Positions 28,723-37,138 are shown, counted from the first letter of the stretch. The stretch is DNA of 64,000 bases from CAZHZT01 sp964537285 (GCA_964537285.1 CAZHZT010000002.1:26953-90952); one strand, 5' to 3'. Notes: a model not told the origin generated them from the sequence alone. Made by a program: numbers and translations.

Positions 28723-28872
28723 AAACGGGAAACGGGAAACGGTCAACGGTCAACGGGGAACGGCTAACGGTGCAATTTAGGCCTTCGGCCTAAATTGCTC
28801 GTTTTAAAATCGTCGTTTCCCGTTAACCGTTCTCCGTTCCCCGTTGGCCGTTTCCCGTTGGCCGTTAACCGC
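28723..28872. repeat. 7-bp-period arrays in inverted orientation around a hairpin
   Basis: The left array is made of 7-bp units of form ACGGNNA (28723-28770: ACGGGAA, ACGGTCA, ACGGGGA, ACGGCTA); the right array (28812-28872) holds the complementary CGTTNNC units. Between them lies a perfect 12-bp-arm hairpin (28772-28783/28787-28798, arm GCAATTTAGGCC). Sits between the convergent SH3 and glucosaminidase-like genes. Confidence 0.8.
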
Positions 28873-28878
28873 TAAAAG

Positions 28879-29622
28879 TTATTCGTTATCATACATGCTT
28901 AGGTTATTATCCTCGATGATTTGGATAAGCTGATCGGCAAGTTTGTCAATAGAGGAATATCTTTTGGCTTCAAGCCCTTGTGCCCAGGCCCGGTAGTTAG
29001 AGCTGCCCAAGCTTAACAGGGAAGCGTATTCACCGGTGCTGATGAATAAGCTGTGATCTCTGAAGCTTAGCCAGGCACTTTCGTAGTGCCTGTAGCACTG
29101 GCCATCGTGTATTCCTTCCGGACCCTCCCAGTTGCTCGTGCATGGCAAGGCAAAAAAGTTATTTCCATTGAGGGCTAGGTCTCTTTGCCCACCATAGCTG
29201 TGCAAGAAAGCATTCGCCAGAATTATTGAGGAGGGGATGCCGTATTTTTTACGCTCATTGATAGACACGTGGCCAAAACGCTTGAAAAAAGCATGCTTTA
29301 CAGACTCATCTATTTGATTGAGAAGTTGGCTGACATCTTCTTTTTTCGGGGCAGGATGTTCCATTAATGGCAGTATATCTAATACCGCACTATTTTCTTC
29401 GCTTTTGGCAACCTTCGCATCCGTGATCTTTCCTTTTTTGTAAGGCTTTGCTTCCGGTAAGCTTGGTGGTGTCACTGGCGTTACGTCTTCGGGAGAGTGT
29501 ACATTGATCTGAAAACTGAATTCCTTCTGCATCAAAACATATGCGGCGATGCAAAACAAAATTATCGTATACCAGTTACTTTTCCAGAAATGTTTCAACT
29601 TTACAAGTAATTGTTGTTCCAT
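28879..29622 (-). CDS. glucosaminidase-fold protein lacking the catalytic Glu
   Basis: 247 aa: a membrane segment (WYTIILFCIAAYVLM), a linker, then a FlgJ/LytG-like glucosaminidase domain from about 105 (KYGIPSSIILANAFLHSYGG; NGNNFFALPC; YESAWLSFRDHSLFI; YRAWAQGLEAKRYSS). Active family members have AxxLES at the catalytic position; here the sequence reads AFLHS, with H141 in place of Glu. It may bind rather than cut peptidoglycan. Overall fold residues (NNFFAL, YAS.W.DH) are kept, so it is not a decayed gene. Confidence 0.78.
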   Translation of the reverse strand: MEQQLLVKLKHFWKSNWYTIILFCIAAYVLMQKEFSFQINVHSPEDVTPVTPPSLPEAKPYKKGKITDAKVAKSEENSAVLDILPLMEHPAPKKEDVSQLLNQIDESVKHAFFKRFGHVSINERKKYGIPSSIILANAFLHSYGGQRDLALNGNNFFALPCTSNWEGPEGIHDGQCYRHYESAWLSFRDHSLFISTGEYASLLSLGSSNYRAWAQGLEAKRYSSIDKLADQLIQIIEDNNLSMYDNE

Positions 29623-29637
29623 TTTTTTTAATTGTAT

Positions 29638-29775
29638 TCAAATTAATCGGTTAGCAAACCATTTGATGCGTCTATAGAGTTGGAGCGGTTCAAGTAAGCT
29701 TGGACAGGTGCTTTTAGCGGCCTCAGCTCCATAGGCATTCAAGAATAAAACAAAATTAAAACAAATTGTTTTCAT
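29638..29775 (-). CDS. possible small ORF, 45 aa
   Basis: Starts MKTICFNFVLFLNAYGAEA and ends IKWFANRLI, 15 bp upstream of the glucosaminidase-like gene and on the same strand. The start could be a short hydrophobic leader. Not recognised; coding potential unproven. The region also has to hold the divergent promoter of ypdA. Confidence 0.25.
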   Translation of the reverse strand: MKTICFNFVLFLNAYGAEAAKSTCPSLLEPLQLYRRIKWFANRLI

Positions 29776-29806
29776 TGTCAATAGTTTGTTTGAAATATTT
29801 TTAATT

Positions 29807-30811
29807 ATGTTTGATCTTATTATAATCGGTGCAGGACCTGCAGGCCTGGTTTGTGCCATAGAAGCTGAAAAAGCTCAATTGAATTATTTAGTGCTGGAGC
29901 AAGGGTCACTGGTGAATTCCATATTTCACTTTCCTACCAATATGACCTTTTTTTCTACCTCTCAATTGCTTGAAATAGGCAACGTACCTTTTATTTCGCA
30001 TGGCGATAAGCCTACAAGAAGGGAGGCATTGGAGTATTACCGGAGGGTGAAGGAAAGCTGGAACCTGAAAATAAAGCTTTATGAGAAAGTTCAGGGGCTT
30101 TCTAAGTTAGAAAATGATCATTACCAGATTGAAACGAATAAAGGAGTTTACAAAAGTCGCTCTGTTGTTATTGCAACAGGTTATTTCGGGAAAGCACGCA
30201 TGCTGAATGTGCCCGGAGAAGATCTTCCGAAGGTAACTCATTATTATTCGGAGCCGCACGTATATGTTGATCAAAAAGTATTGGTCATTGGTGCTGCAAA
30301 TTCGGCTTGTGATGTGGCCTTGGAAACCTATTATAAAGGTGCAGAAGTGACAATGGCTATAAGAAGCAATAGCATATATGAAAAAGTAAAGTATTGGATC
30401 AGGCCGAATATTGAGAATCGTATAAAAGAGGGTTCTATAAAGGCATACTTCAATACGAAGGTAAAAGAAATAAGAGAACGAGAAGTTGTACTGGAAGGCC
30501 CTGACGGAGCTTTTACCATTGAAAATGATTATGTTTTGGCAATGACGGGTTATATGCCAGATTATAGTTTTCTAGAGAAACTAGGTATAGAAATTATGGA
30601 GGACCCTATGAAAACGCCTGTTTTTAATGAAAATACTCTGGAAAGTAATTTACCTAATGTTTATTTGGCAGGAGTCGTTAACGGAGGCTTGGCAACCAGT
30701 AAACTATTTATAGAAAATACGCGCCTTCATGGGAAAATTATTGTGCAATCCATCCTGTCTAAATGGAAGGACATCGATATTAGGCGAGAAAAAATTGTTA
30801 ACAATCCTTAA
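29807..30811 (+). CDS. ypdA: YpdA family bacillithiol disulfide reductase (putative)
   Basis: Flavoprotein, about 334 aa. FAD-binding GAGPAGLVCAIEAE at the N-terminus, NADPH-binding IGAANSACDVALE in the middle, and the late ATSKLFIENTRLHG stretch typical of YpdA/Bdr. It reduces oxidised bacillithiol in Firmicutes; bacillithiol is also made by many Bacteroidota, but no bsh gene is in this window. The ATG at 29807 is used; an in-frame TTG upstream only adds seven residues. Single gene. Confidence 0.88.
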   Translation: MFDLIIIGAGPAGLVCAIEAEKAQLNYLVLEQGSLVNSIFHFPTNMTFFSTSQLLEIGNVPFISHGDKPTRREALEYYRRVKESWNLKIKLYEKVQGLSKLENDHYQIETNKGVYKSRSVVIATGYFGKARMLNVPGEDLPKVTHYYSEPHVYVDQKVLVIGAANSACDVALETYYKGAEVTMAIRSNSIYEKVKYWIRPNIENRIKEGSIKAYFNTKVKEIREREVVLEGPDGAFTIENDYVLAMTGYMPDYSFLEKLGIEIMEDPMKTPVFNENTLESNLPNVYLAGVVNGGLATSKLFIENTRLHGKIIVQSILSKWKDIDIRREKIVNNP

Positions 30812-30850
30812 ATTTTTTTCTTTAAACGTGCATTTTTCATAAAAACTCCT

Positions 30851-30858
30851 TATATTTG
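30851..30858 (+). promoter_or_regulatory. putative -7 box before ECF sigma gene
   Basis: TATATTTG matches TAnnTTTG, 119 bp before the sigma factor start, within a very AT-rich 160-bp leader. The -33 element is unclear. Confidence 0.35.
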
Positions 30859-30976
30859 ATAATGTGTTTAATATAATTCTAGCAATTTTTATTTTTTCAT
30901 AAAATTATTGGTCTATAAGCGAAAATTTTACACTTACATACACCTTACTTTAACAAAGTAGCAAATTTTTTATTGT

Positions 30977-31558
30977 ATGCAAGTTGCACCGCTTAACGAT
31001 CAGGCGCTGATCGATCAGTACCTTAATGGTAACGAACGCGCATTTGAAGAATTGTTGAATAGACACAAGAACAAAATCTACACTTCTATCTATTTGTTCG
31101 TCAAAGAACAAAGTCTTGCCGAGGATATCTTTCAAGAGGTATTTATTAAAATTATTGATACACTTCGTAAGGGCAAGTACAATCACGAAGGTAAATTTGT
31201 ACAATGGGCTATGCGAATCGCCTACAACATGTGTGTAGACTATTTCCGCCGCGTCAAACGCCGCCCTAAAGTATCTCCTACGGAAACTTTTGACATCTTC
31301 GATGTTCTCCAGGTAACCGATGATAACGCCGAACAACGCATTATCAAAAGCCAAACCCACGAAAAAATACGTCGATTAGTGGATATGCTTCCAGACGAAC
31401 AACGAGAAGTTGTTATCCTTCGTCATTATGCCGATATGAGCTTCAAGGAAATTGCTCAGCTTACCCGGGTTAGTATCAATACGGCCTTGGGTAGAATGCG
31501 CTATGCCTTGATCAATATCCGCAAAATGGTCGAGGAAAAAGAAATCGTTCTGCAATAA
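30977..31558 (+). CDS. ECF RNA polymerase sigma factor
   Basis: 193-aa sigma-70 family protein. Region 2: FEELLNRHKNKIYTSIYLFV, EDIFQEVFIKII, then WAMRIAYNMCVDYFRR. Region 4: LPDEQREVVILRHYADMSFKEIA followed by INTALGRMRYALINIRK. Close relatives are found across Bacteroidota as a lone, conserved sigma gene. No anti-sigma gene lies beside it. A GC-rich hairpin (31591-31614) follows. Confidence 0.92.
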   Translation: MQVAPLNDQALIDQYLNGNERAFEELLNRHKNKIYTSIYLFVKEQSLAEDIFQEVFIKIIDTLRKGKYNHEGKFVQWAMRIAYNMCVDYFRRVKRRPKVSPTETFDIFDVLQVTDDNAEQRIIKSQTHEKIRRLVDMLPDEQREVVILRHYADMSFKEIAQLTRVSINTALGRMRYALINIRKMVEEKEIVLQ

Positions 31559-31590
31559 ACTATCCCAAAACCCTTTTTAAAAGGCCGTAA

Positions 31591-31614
31591 GAGGGCGCTT
31601 GTTCAAGCGCCCTC
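31591..31614. terminator. hairpin after ECF sigma gene
   Basis: Arms GAGGGCGCTT / AAGCGCCCTC, loop GTTC, 10 bp perfect. No U-tract follows, so terminator function is inferred. Confidence 0.6.
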
Positions 31615-31671
31615 GATAAGGTAATGCCTGTTAATGCAAGTTTTTATGAGACAGCTTCTTAAAAATTTGTA

Positions 31672-33312
31672 TTAGTCAATGTCGATTTTCTTCCATTTCA
31701 ACCCGGAATTGTAAATGTAAACTTTCGACGATTCTTTTTCCTTCCTTTTCAATGCGTAGCCACCGGGGATTAAGCGAAATTTGTATCTTTCATTCTCAAA
31801 ATCGGAGGCTCCTATCCCCTTTGACTGGAACCAGGTTCCCCATTGGTTAAAGGTTATGTTCAGGGAATCCTGATTGATAACCTTTGCGGTTACTCCGTCG
31901 TCTTTTTGCGTCATGTTGTACTGAGTTATTACTTTCATATTACCGGAATATGTTTTTTTCCCAAGGAGTTCCAGCGATTCAATCAGGGGAAGGGCCGGAT
32001 CTTTAAAATCCCGAAAAATCCAGACCCCATTTAAATTATCCGGGGAGGCCAATACCACAATATCTTCTGTTTCCCAGCGAAAATCTTCAATAAGCCCCCA
32101 TACTACATCTCCGCTCTCTGTGTAGTTCTTCACAGAATCGAATAAAAAAGTTAGATGAACGAATAAAAGACAAAATGCCGCTATGTATCTAACCTGAAAG
32201 CGTTTAGGCAAGCTCCCAATCATGAGCGCCATTACCATGCTGCCAAAGGTTAATGCCAGGTAATCGTAGCGATTGTTCTCGTATCTGTACAAATAAGCAA
32301 AATATAGATTGATGATTGGCCCTAAAGCGGCAAAATAGGATATCAATAACCCTCCCAGCCACCTCCAACGAGCAGGAAGCTTTTTAAAGTAAAAAACAAA
32401 GACCGTAATCGCGGCGGTTCCTAAGCCTACCAAAGGCCATAAGATAATCGCCTGGCTCAGATTAGTGTAAAATGCGGCTTTCCAGGAGTATGACCAGAAG
32501 TGAGTATAGATGTACGTTTTTAGAAAATAACGGATATAATTGGCAAAAATCGGCCTTATATCGAACTTCAAGTGGGTTTCTGCTCCATAATGCCCCACAA
32601 TTGACCCTAAACTCCAGATATTTAGACTCAAATACAGCATAAACAATACTAATTGCACTCCAACAACGGGGAGCCAAATTTTGGTCAAGCGTTTTTTTAC
32701 CATTGTCGGATAGGAAAATAGTATGAAAAGTGTGCTTAGAACAGGTGTAATAAAAGATAATTCTAATAAAAATAAACCGACCGCAAATGCCAAATGCATC
32801 CAAAGTAAACGGATCGTCTTTTTCTCTTCATGTATATAAATATTTAAGTTCCAGAGGATAGTTAGAATCATACAACTCACTCCAAGGTAGTGTAAACAGG
32901 CTTTCCATACCAAGACCTCTCCGTGATAAGGGGATAGTAAAAAAAGTAATGCACCAAAGAAAGCGATATGCTTAGCAGGGGCAATCTGGTTTCTTTCGAA
33001 TATATCCTTGCAAAGGATGAACGATAAATAGGCATTTAAGGCATGCAAAAACGAGGCTAGTATTAACCAGGGAATCCCGTTTACATCAAAAATGGTATAC
33101 ATCGAGTAAAAAAGAAAGTGCAGCATTTGATGATTGCCCGGGTAGCCAAAACAGTTGAGTATGTCTGCAAAGCTCCCATTCCGGTACTGCATGGCCCAGC
33201 CTAGGAAATCGGTCGTGAAGCCGGCGGGGTAAGTTGACCAATAGATCGTTAGGGTTAGAAACCAAAAAATGAGAAAAGTCAACAGGCGGGAGGAGCGTTT
33301 TCCATTTATCAT
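31672..33312 (-). CDS. large polytopic membrane protein, GT-C-like
   Basis: About 546 aa with roughly ten hydrophobic segments in the first 400 residues and a soluble C-terminal part of about 130 residues. The first luminal loop holds a DF motif (TTDFLGWAMQYRNGS), as in GT-C lipid-linked glycosyltransferases, but no family could be named with certainty. The ATG at 33312 is chosen; the frame upstream runs through the family F repeat. It lies just after a GT2 gene on the same strand, which supports a role in glycan assembly. Confidence 0.6.
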   Translation of the reverse strand: MINGKRSSRLLTFLIFWFLTLTIYWSTYPAGFTTDFLGWAMQYRNGSFADILNCFGYPGNHQMLHFLFYSMYTIFDVNGIPWLILASFLHALNAYLSFILCKDIFERNQIAPAKHIAFFGALLFLLSPYHGEVLVWKACLHYLGVSCMILTILWNLNIYIHEEKKTIRLLWMHLAFAVGLFLLELSFITPVLSTLFILFSYPTMVKKRLTKIWLPVVGVQLVLFMLYLSLNIWSLGSIVGHYGAETHLKFDIRPIFANYIRYFLKTYIYTHFWSYSWKAAFYTNLSQAIILWPLVGLGTAAITVFVFYFKKLPARWRWLGGLLISYFAALGPIINLYFAYLYRYENNRYDYLALTFGSMVMALMIGSLPKRFQVRYIAAFCLLFVHLTFLFDSVKNYTESGDVVWGLIEDFRWETEDIVVLASPDNLNGVWIFRDFKDPALPLIESLELLGKKTYSGNMKVITQYNMTQKDDGVTAKVINQDSLNITFNQWGTWFQSKGIGASDFENERYKFRLIPGGYALKRKEKESSKVYIYNSGLKWKKIDID

Positions 33313-33315
33313 ATT

Positions 33316-33428
33316 ACCCAAGTTGCGATTATTAGAGAGAATAAGGAGGTTTTTTGAAAGAAATCTTTGATTTCGCATCAAAAGAACGACGTATTCACTC
33401 TTTTTCAGATGAATTGCAACTTGCATTA
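33316..33428. repeat. family F palindrome, copy 2 (long form)
   Basis: Same ends as 22994-23041 (ACCCAAGTTGCGAT and GCAACTTGCATTA) but with about 80 bp of unrelated spacer between the arms. The stop codon of the upstream GT2 gene lies in its right end (TTA at 33426-33428). Confidence 0.6.
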
Positions 33429-34151
33429 TTTTATTATATACTGGAAACATAGCTTCAAAAAGTTTAGCCCCTCTTGGTATAAGTGTTTTACACGCAGGCT
33501 TGAAAAAGTGACATCCGGGCGGAGTTCCACCGGGAGGAAGCGAATTTTAATGTTTTTCTTACGCGAAGCCAATAATAGGAACTCCAAATCAAATAGGTAT
33601 CGTTTTACAGTCGTTTCAAGAAAAACCTCTTTGCCAATCAAGTCAAAGCCTTTCAGCCCACATTGTGTATCAGCCACGGGCAGCCTGAGGAAAAACTTGA
33701 TCATGCGCTGAAGTAGTTTGGAGATCATTCTTCTAAAAAAGGGCACTTGCTCATAGTAATGTTGACTTTTTATACCTGCTACGATATTGTACTGTCCCTC
33801 ATCCAGCAATTTATAAAGCTCGCTAAAGCTGTCTGTAGTATATGGGAAATCTACATCTGTAAAAATAATAATAGATGCCTGGCTTGCCTCAACTCCTTTC
33901 CTGATAGCGTTGCCCTTTCCCTCGTTAATGTCCGTGGAAAGATATTTGAAGTGGTTTATTTCATTTTTGATTCGTTCAATTTTAGAAATGTGCATATTTT
34001 TGTCAGAGCCGTCGTTTACTAAAATGACTTCCAAGGCCAAGGTTTCAAAGCGGGCCTGAATAGATTGAATGTTTTGGATAAGTATTTCATCCCATTTTTC
34101 TGATGGATTGTAACAAGGTAAAACGATGCTTAAATTAGGCTCTTCAATCAT
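33426..34151 (-). CDS. glycosyltransferase family 2 (dolichyl-P-glucosyltransferase-like)
   Basis: 241-aa GT-A fold enzyme. Nucleotide-sugar binding parts: LSIVLPCYNPSEKW, ILVNDGSDK, NEGKGNAIRKGV and the DxD-like FTDVDFPYTTDS; further on QCGLKGF, typical of polyprenyl-phosphate glycosyltransferases. No C-terminal membrane span. Together with the following membrane protein it could supply a lipid-linked sugar. The stop codon falls in the family F repeat. Confidence 0.85.
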   Translation of the reverse strand: MIEEPNLSIVLPCYNPSEKWDEILIQNIQSIQARFETLALEVILVNDGSDKNMHISKIERIKNEINHFKYLSTDINEGKGNAIRKGVEASQASIIIFTDVDFPYTTDSFSELYKLLDEGQYNIVAGIKSQHYYEQVPFFRRMISKLLQRMIKFFLRLPVADTQCGLKGFDLIGKEVFLETTVKRYLFDLEFLLLASRKKNIKIRFLPVELRPDVTFSSLRVKHLYQEGLNFLKLCFQYIIK

Positions 34152-34161
34152 GCAATTTGAA

Positions 34162-34345
34162 TTACTTCAGCGATTGTCGCTTTGAAAAAATGAACGCGCC
34201 TACGGCGCGAAAACTCTTTTTTGATACAGCTTGCACAGGCCAATTTTTGCGCAGCAAAATTGGCCTGTGCAAGCTGTATCAAAGGAAAATACTGCCTTGT
34301 AGCAGCATAATAATTTCGATTCTCTGTTTTCAAGCCGAGATTTGC
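34162..34345. repeat. family C repeat, copy C2
   Basis: Flank TTCAGCGATTGTCGCTTTG and ACGCGCCTACGGCGCGAAAA, then a perfect 28-bp-arm hairpin (34220-34247/34256-34283, arm GATACAGCTTGCACAGGCC) whose stem sequence is unlike that of the other copies, then a flank ending in AAGCCGAGATTTGC. Lies in the 5' regions of two divergent genes. Confidence 0.82.
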
Positions 34346-34412
34346 TTTAATTTCTTAAGTCAGTTTGAGAAAATATTCTCTATCTTAGTGGGCAAAGGTA
34401 AAAACTAATTAA

Positions 34413-34619
34413 ATGTCTCTGATACATATACTTGTTAACATATTTTATCTGTACCTTTTGATCGGCTTCCTTTTTGGTTTGTGGTTTGTATTTAGTGGGG
34501 TTCACAAAGTTGATGCAGGAATGCGGTCAGGGGGAATTATTTTACGATTGCTCATTTTTCCCGCATCGGCTGCCCTTTGGCCGATTTTACTGGGTAAATG
34601 GCTTCGAACAAAAAAATAA
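34413..34619 (+). CDS. small membrane protein, unknown
   Basis: 68 aa with two predicted spans (IFYLYLLIGFLFGLWFVF and ILRLLIFPASAALWPILL) and a basic end GKWLRTKK. Probably the first gene of the redox operon that follows, although a family A repeat separates them. No function known. Confidence 0.6.
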   Translation: MSLIHILVNIFYLYLLIGFLFGLWFVFSGVHKVDAGMRSGGIILRLLIFPASAALWPILLGKWLRTKK

Positions 34620-34620
34620 A

Positions 34621-34732
34621 CGTTCCTTGACAAATTGTGTGGAACTTCAAAATGGTATTCCTTGAATGCCCTTGTGATTGAAAGGGTATTCATTTTGAAG
34701 TTCCATTTTTACACAATTTCTGTCAAAGAACT
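34621..34732 (+). repeat. family A palindromic repeat, copy A4
   Basis: Starts CGTTCCTTGAC directly after the stop of the 68-aa gene and ends TGTCAAAGAACT 19 bp before the next start. Its stem has co-varied (ATGGTATTCC / GGGTATTCAT) and still pairs. The long end faces the downstream gene. Confidence 0.92.
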
Positions 34733-34751
34733 AAAATAAAAATATTTATTT

Positions 34752-35159
34752 ATGGTTCCCTCTCTCCGCAATCGCCATCGAGTGATCTGGATGGTACTGG
34801 CTTTTTTGCTTCCAATAGGGTTTGCATTGGCCGTATGGTCAATTCCAAATTATCCCGGATTCAATGTAATGCCCGCAGAATCCAATAATGAGGATTATTG
34901 TAAAATTACCTATAGCAAGAACTCCCTGAATGGCGTTTTTGTATCTCTGGAACTGTTGAAACCCATCATCAGTCCTGCTCCCGTACTAAAAGCGAAGCCA
35001 AGTGGAGCTAAGGAATTTATTGTGCTGGGAGGGCTTGGAGCCGTGGGTGATTATAAGTTTAAATGGGGAGAAGCAGCTTCCTTTAAATTTCCTGTAGATT
35101 TTAGAATTGAAGACTTGGTCACAGAGCAAGTTGTCACTGAAATAAAATCAACAAAATGA
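34752..35159 (+). CDS. unknown exported protein of redox operon
   Basis: 135 aa, N-terminal signal anchor (VIWMVLAFLLPIGFALAVW), then a beta-rich region (FIVLGGLGAVGDYKFKWGE). No cysteine motif or known domain recognised. Its stop overlaps the start of the ferric-reductase/Rieske gene (ATGA), so the two are translationally coupled and probably work together. Confidence 0.65.
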   Translation: MVPSLRNRHRVIWMVLAFLLPIGFALAVWSIPNYPGFNVMPAESNNEDYCKITYSKNSLNGVFVSLELLKPIISPAPVLKAKPSGAKEFIVLGGLGAVGDYKFKWGEAASFKFPVDFRIEDLVTEQVVTEIKSTK

Positions 35160-36187
35160 GTGTTGATTACAAGCCGGTTCTTTGGAATCATCAAAAGAAA
35201 CGCTACGATTGGATTATGCTGGGGCTGATTGCCTTGTACTTAGTTGTTTTTTTTGTTACTAATGCTGTATTGCATCCCGGAGCTACTGCCGAAACGCTGA
35301 TTATTCGGGCTACTGGTTCGCTGGCTTTCATTATGCTGCATGTAATTTTAACTATTGGCCCCTTGGCAAGGTTGAATCCCAGGTTTCTTCCTTTGTTGTA
35401 TAATCGCAGGCATTTAGGGGTTACGATGTTCACAATCGCTTTGGTGCATGGTTTATTTAATATCATTCAGTTTCATGCTCTGGGCCTGGAGGATCCTTTA
35501 GTTGCTCTTTTTTCTTCAAATGTGCACTATGATTCAATTGTGAATTTTCCTTTTCAGGTGCTGGGCTTTTTTGCTTTATTGATTTTATTTCTAATGGCCA
35601 CTACAAGTCATGATTTCTGGTTGAAGAACCTTGGGCCAAAGTTTTGGAAAAGCTTGCACATGATGGTGTATATCGCTTACAGTATGCTTTTGTTTCATGT
35701 GTTGCTAGGAGTGGTTCAACTGGAAAAATCTCCCTTCATAATTGGAGCTTTGGGGCTTGGTTTAGCTATGGTAGCAGGTTTGCATGTTGCTGCGGCTATA
35801 AAAACCAAAAGAGAAACAGCGCAATCCTCTTCTGAGCTGGAAGGCTTTTATGAGGTGTGCAGGGTAGATGAAATTGAAGATGACCGGGCCAAAGTTGTTT
35901 TACTGGATAATGAAAATATTGCCATATTTAAATATGACGGCAAACTATCCGCTGTAAGCAATATTTGTCGTCATCAAAATGGGCCTCTGGGGGAAGGAAA
36001 GATTGTAGATGGCTGCATAACTTGTCCCTGGCATGGCTACCAGTATCTGCCTGAGAACGGGCAATCGCCTGCTCCTTTTACTGAAAAGGTAGAAACTTAT
36101 GATGTGAAAATTCAGGATGATAAAGTTTTTGTTAATCCAAGCCCTTATCCTGAAGGTACAGAGCGCCCGCCGGCGGTCATTGGGTGA
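35156..36187 (+). CDS. ferric-reductase-like membrane domain fused to Rieske domain
   Basis: 343 aa. Six or so membrane helices with paired His residues (FIMLHVILTIGPLARLN; TMFTIALVHGLF; KSLHMMVYIAYSMLLFH) resemble the heme-b-binding ferric reductase/YedZ-like domain. A C-terminal Rieske-type [2Fe-2S] domain follows: CRHQNGPLGEG with CPWHGYQY, in the cytoplasmic-type form. It could pass electrons across the membrane between heme and a soluble donor. Located in a four-gene operon of otherwise unknown proteins. Confidence 0.85.
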   Translation: MSVDYKPVLWNHQKKRYDWIMLGLIALYLVVFFVTNAVLHPGATAETLIIRATGSLAFIMLHVILTIGPLARLNPRFLPLLYNRRHLGVTMFTIALVHGLFNIIQFHALGLEDPLVALFSSNVHYDSIVNFPFQVLGFFALLILFLMATTSHDFWLKNLGPKFWKSLHMMVYIAYSMLLFHVLLGVVQLEKSPFIIGALGLGLAMVAGLHVAAAIKTKRETAQSSSELEGFYEVCRVDEIEDDRAKVVLLDNENIAIFKYDGKLSAVSNICRHQNGPLGEGKIVDGCITCPWHGYQYLPENGQSPAPFTEKVETYDVKIQDDKVFVNPSPYPEGTERPPAVIG

Positions 36188-36205
36188 TCACAAAAAATGT
36201 AAAAA

Positions 36206-37033
36206 ATGGAAAAGCAAGATTTTTATATAGGCTGGCAGAAGAAAATGCCAAAAACTTATCAAAAGCAGATAAGGCCTTTTGTTATAGGCCTGTCAATTAT
36301 TATTCCATTGCTTGGTTTGGGTTTGGTGATGAGCCAGCGAGGGTTTTTACCTTCTGTTTTTGAGTTTGGCCAGGAGCGGTCTGTTGAAGGATGGTTGTTA
36401 AAAGAACCTGTTCCTATGATTAGTATCAAGGCGGGCAGAGACCGGGACGGTAATTTGGTTCGCCAGGATCTTCTGTTAGTTGGGTTCGGAAAAACCGGCG
36501 CTGAGGCCACCATTGAAAGTATGGAGAAAGAGGCTGGGGGAGATTTAAATCGAAGGCATGTAAAGTTAAAAGGTACATTGTTTTACTATGATGGATGTGG
36601 AGCTTTAGAGTTAACTAGTGGAAAGGATGCTTTGGAGCAACTTTTTGACGATTATATGCCAGGTACAGCTCCTTTGGAAAAAAAAGAAAAGCAGGCGGTA
36701 TTCGGAGAAATAGCAGATCCAAAGTGTTTTTTTGGTGTGATGAAGCCAGGTTTTGGTAAGCCTCACAGGGCTTGTGCGATTAATTGCATAAATGGAGGTG
36801 TTCCTCCTATTTTACGAAGCCATAGTAAAGAGGGGCAAACCAATTACTATATTGTTCTGGATGCAAATGGTAAACCTGTCAACAAAGAGATACTTCCATA
36901 CGTTGGCGATTATGTACGATTATGTGGAGTAGGCCATCGCCGAAATAATTGGGACTATATTTTCCTTGAGCCTGAAGAAGGCTTATTGAGTATAACGACC
37001 ACTTCTTTTAAGAAATTACCAAGATGCAAATAA
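36206..37033 (+). CDS. unknown membrane-anchored Cys-motif protein of redox operon
   Basis: 275 aa, one N-terminal membrane segment (FVIGLSIIIPLLGLGLVM), then an exported domain. The most notable stretch is DPKCFFGVMKPG followed by HRACAINCINGGVPP, a Cys/His-rich block that could bind metal or heme or form disulfides; other Cys occur at YYDGCGALEL and RLCGVGH. It follows the Rieske fusion after 18 bp. Its last four codons and stop are within a perfect palindrome. Confidence 0.65.
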   Translation: MEKQDFYIGWQKKMPKTYQKQIRPFVIGLSIIIPLLGLGLVMSQRGFLPSVFEFGQERSVEGWLLKEPVPMISIKAGRDRDGNLVRQDLLLVGFGKTGAEATIESMEKEAGGDLNRRHVKLKGTLFYYDGCGALELTSGKDALEQLFDDYMPGTAPLEKKEKQAVFGEIADPKCFFGVMKPGFGKPHRACAINCINGGVPPILRSHSKEGQTNYYIVLDANGKPVNKEILPYVGDYVRLCGVGHRRNNWDYIFLEPEEGLLSITTTSFKKLPRCK

Positions 37034-37093
37034 GGGATAAATAAAGGCAGAGCGCTAGCGCTCTGCCTTTATTTATCCCTTATTTGCATCTTG
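37020..37093. terminator. perfect gap-free 37-bp-arm palindrome at gene end
   Basis: 37020-37056 and 37057-37093 are exact reverse complements with no spacer (centre AGCGCT|AGCGCT). The left arm covers the last codons and stop of the 275-aa protein (AGA TGC AAA TAA). Confidence 0.85.
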
Positions 37094-37130
37094 AAAAGGC
37101 AAGGAGGTTTATTGTTATTCAATAAATGCT

Positions 37131-37138
37131 TACTTTTG
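37131..37138 (+). promoter_or_regulatory. putative -7 box of mutL
   Basis: TACTTTTG fits TAnnTTTG, 30 bp before the mutL ATG and directly after the palindrome. The -33 region is weak. Confidence 0.4.

Noticed and set aside
33313..33450. N-terminal extension of the large membrane protein
   Set aside because: It lies in the family F repeat; the ATG at 33312 is in better agreement with the membrane topology.
34502..34693. 63-codon minus-strand frame over the small membrane gene and A4
   Set aside because: Its start is the family A repeat frame and the remainder is antisense to the 68-aa gene.
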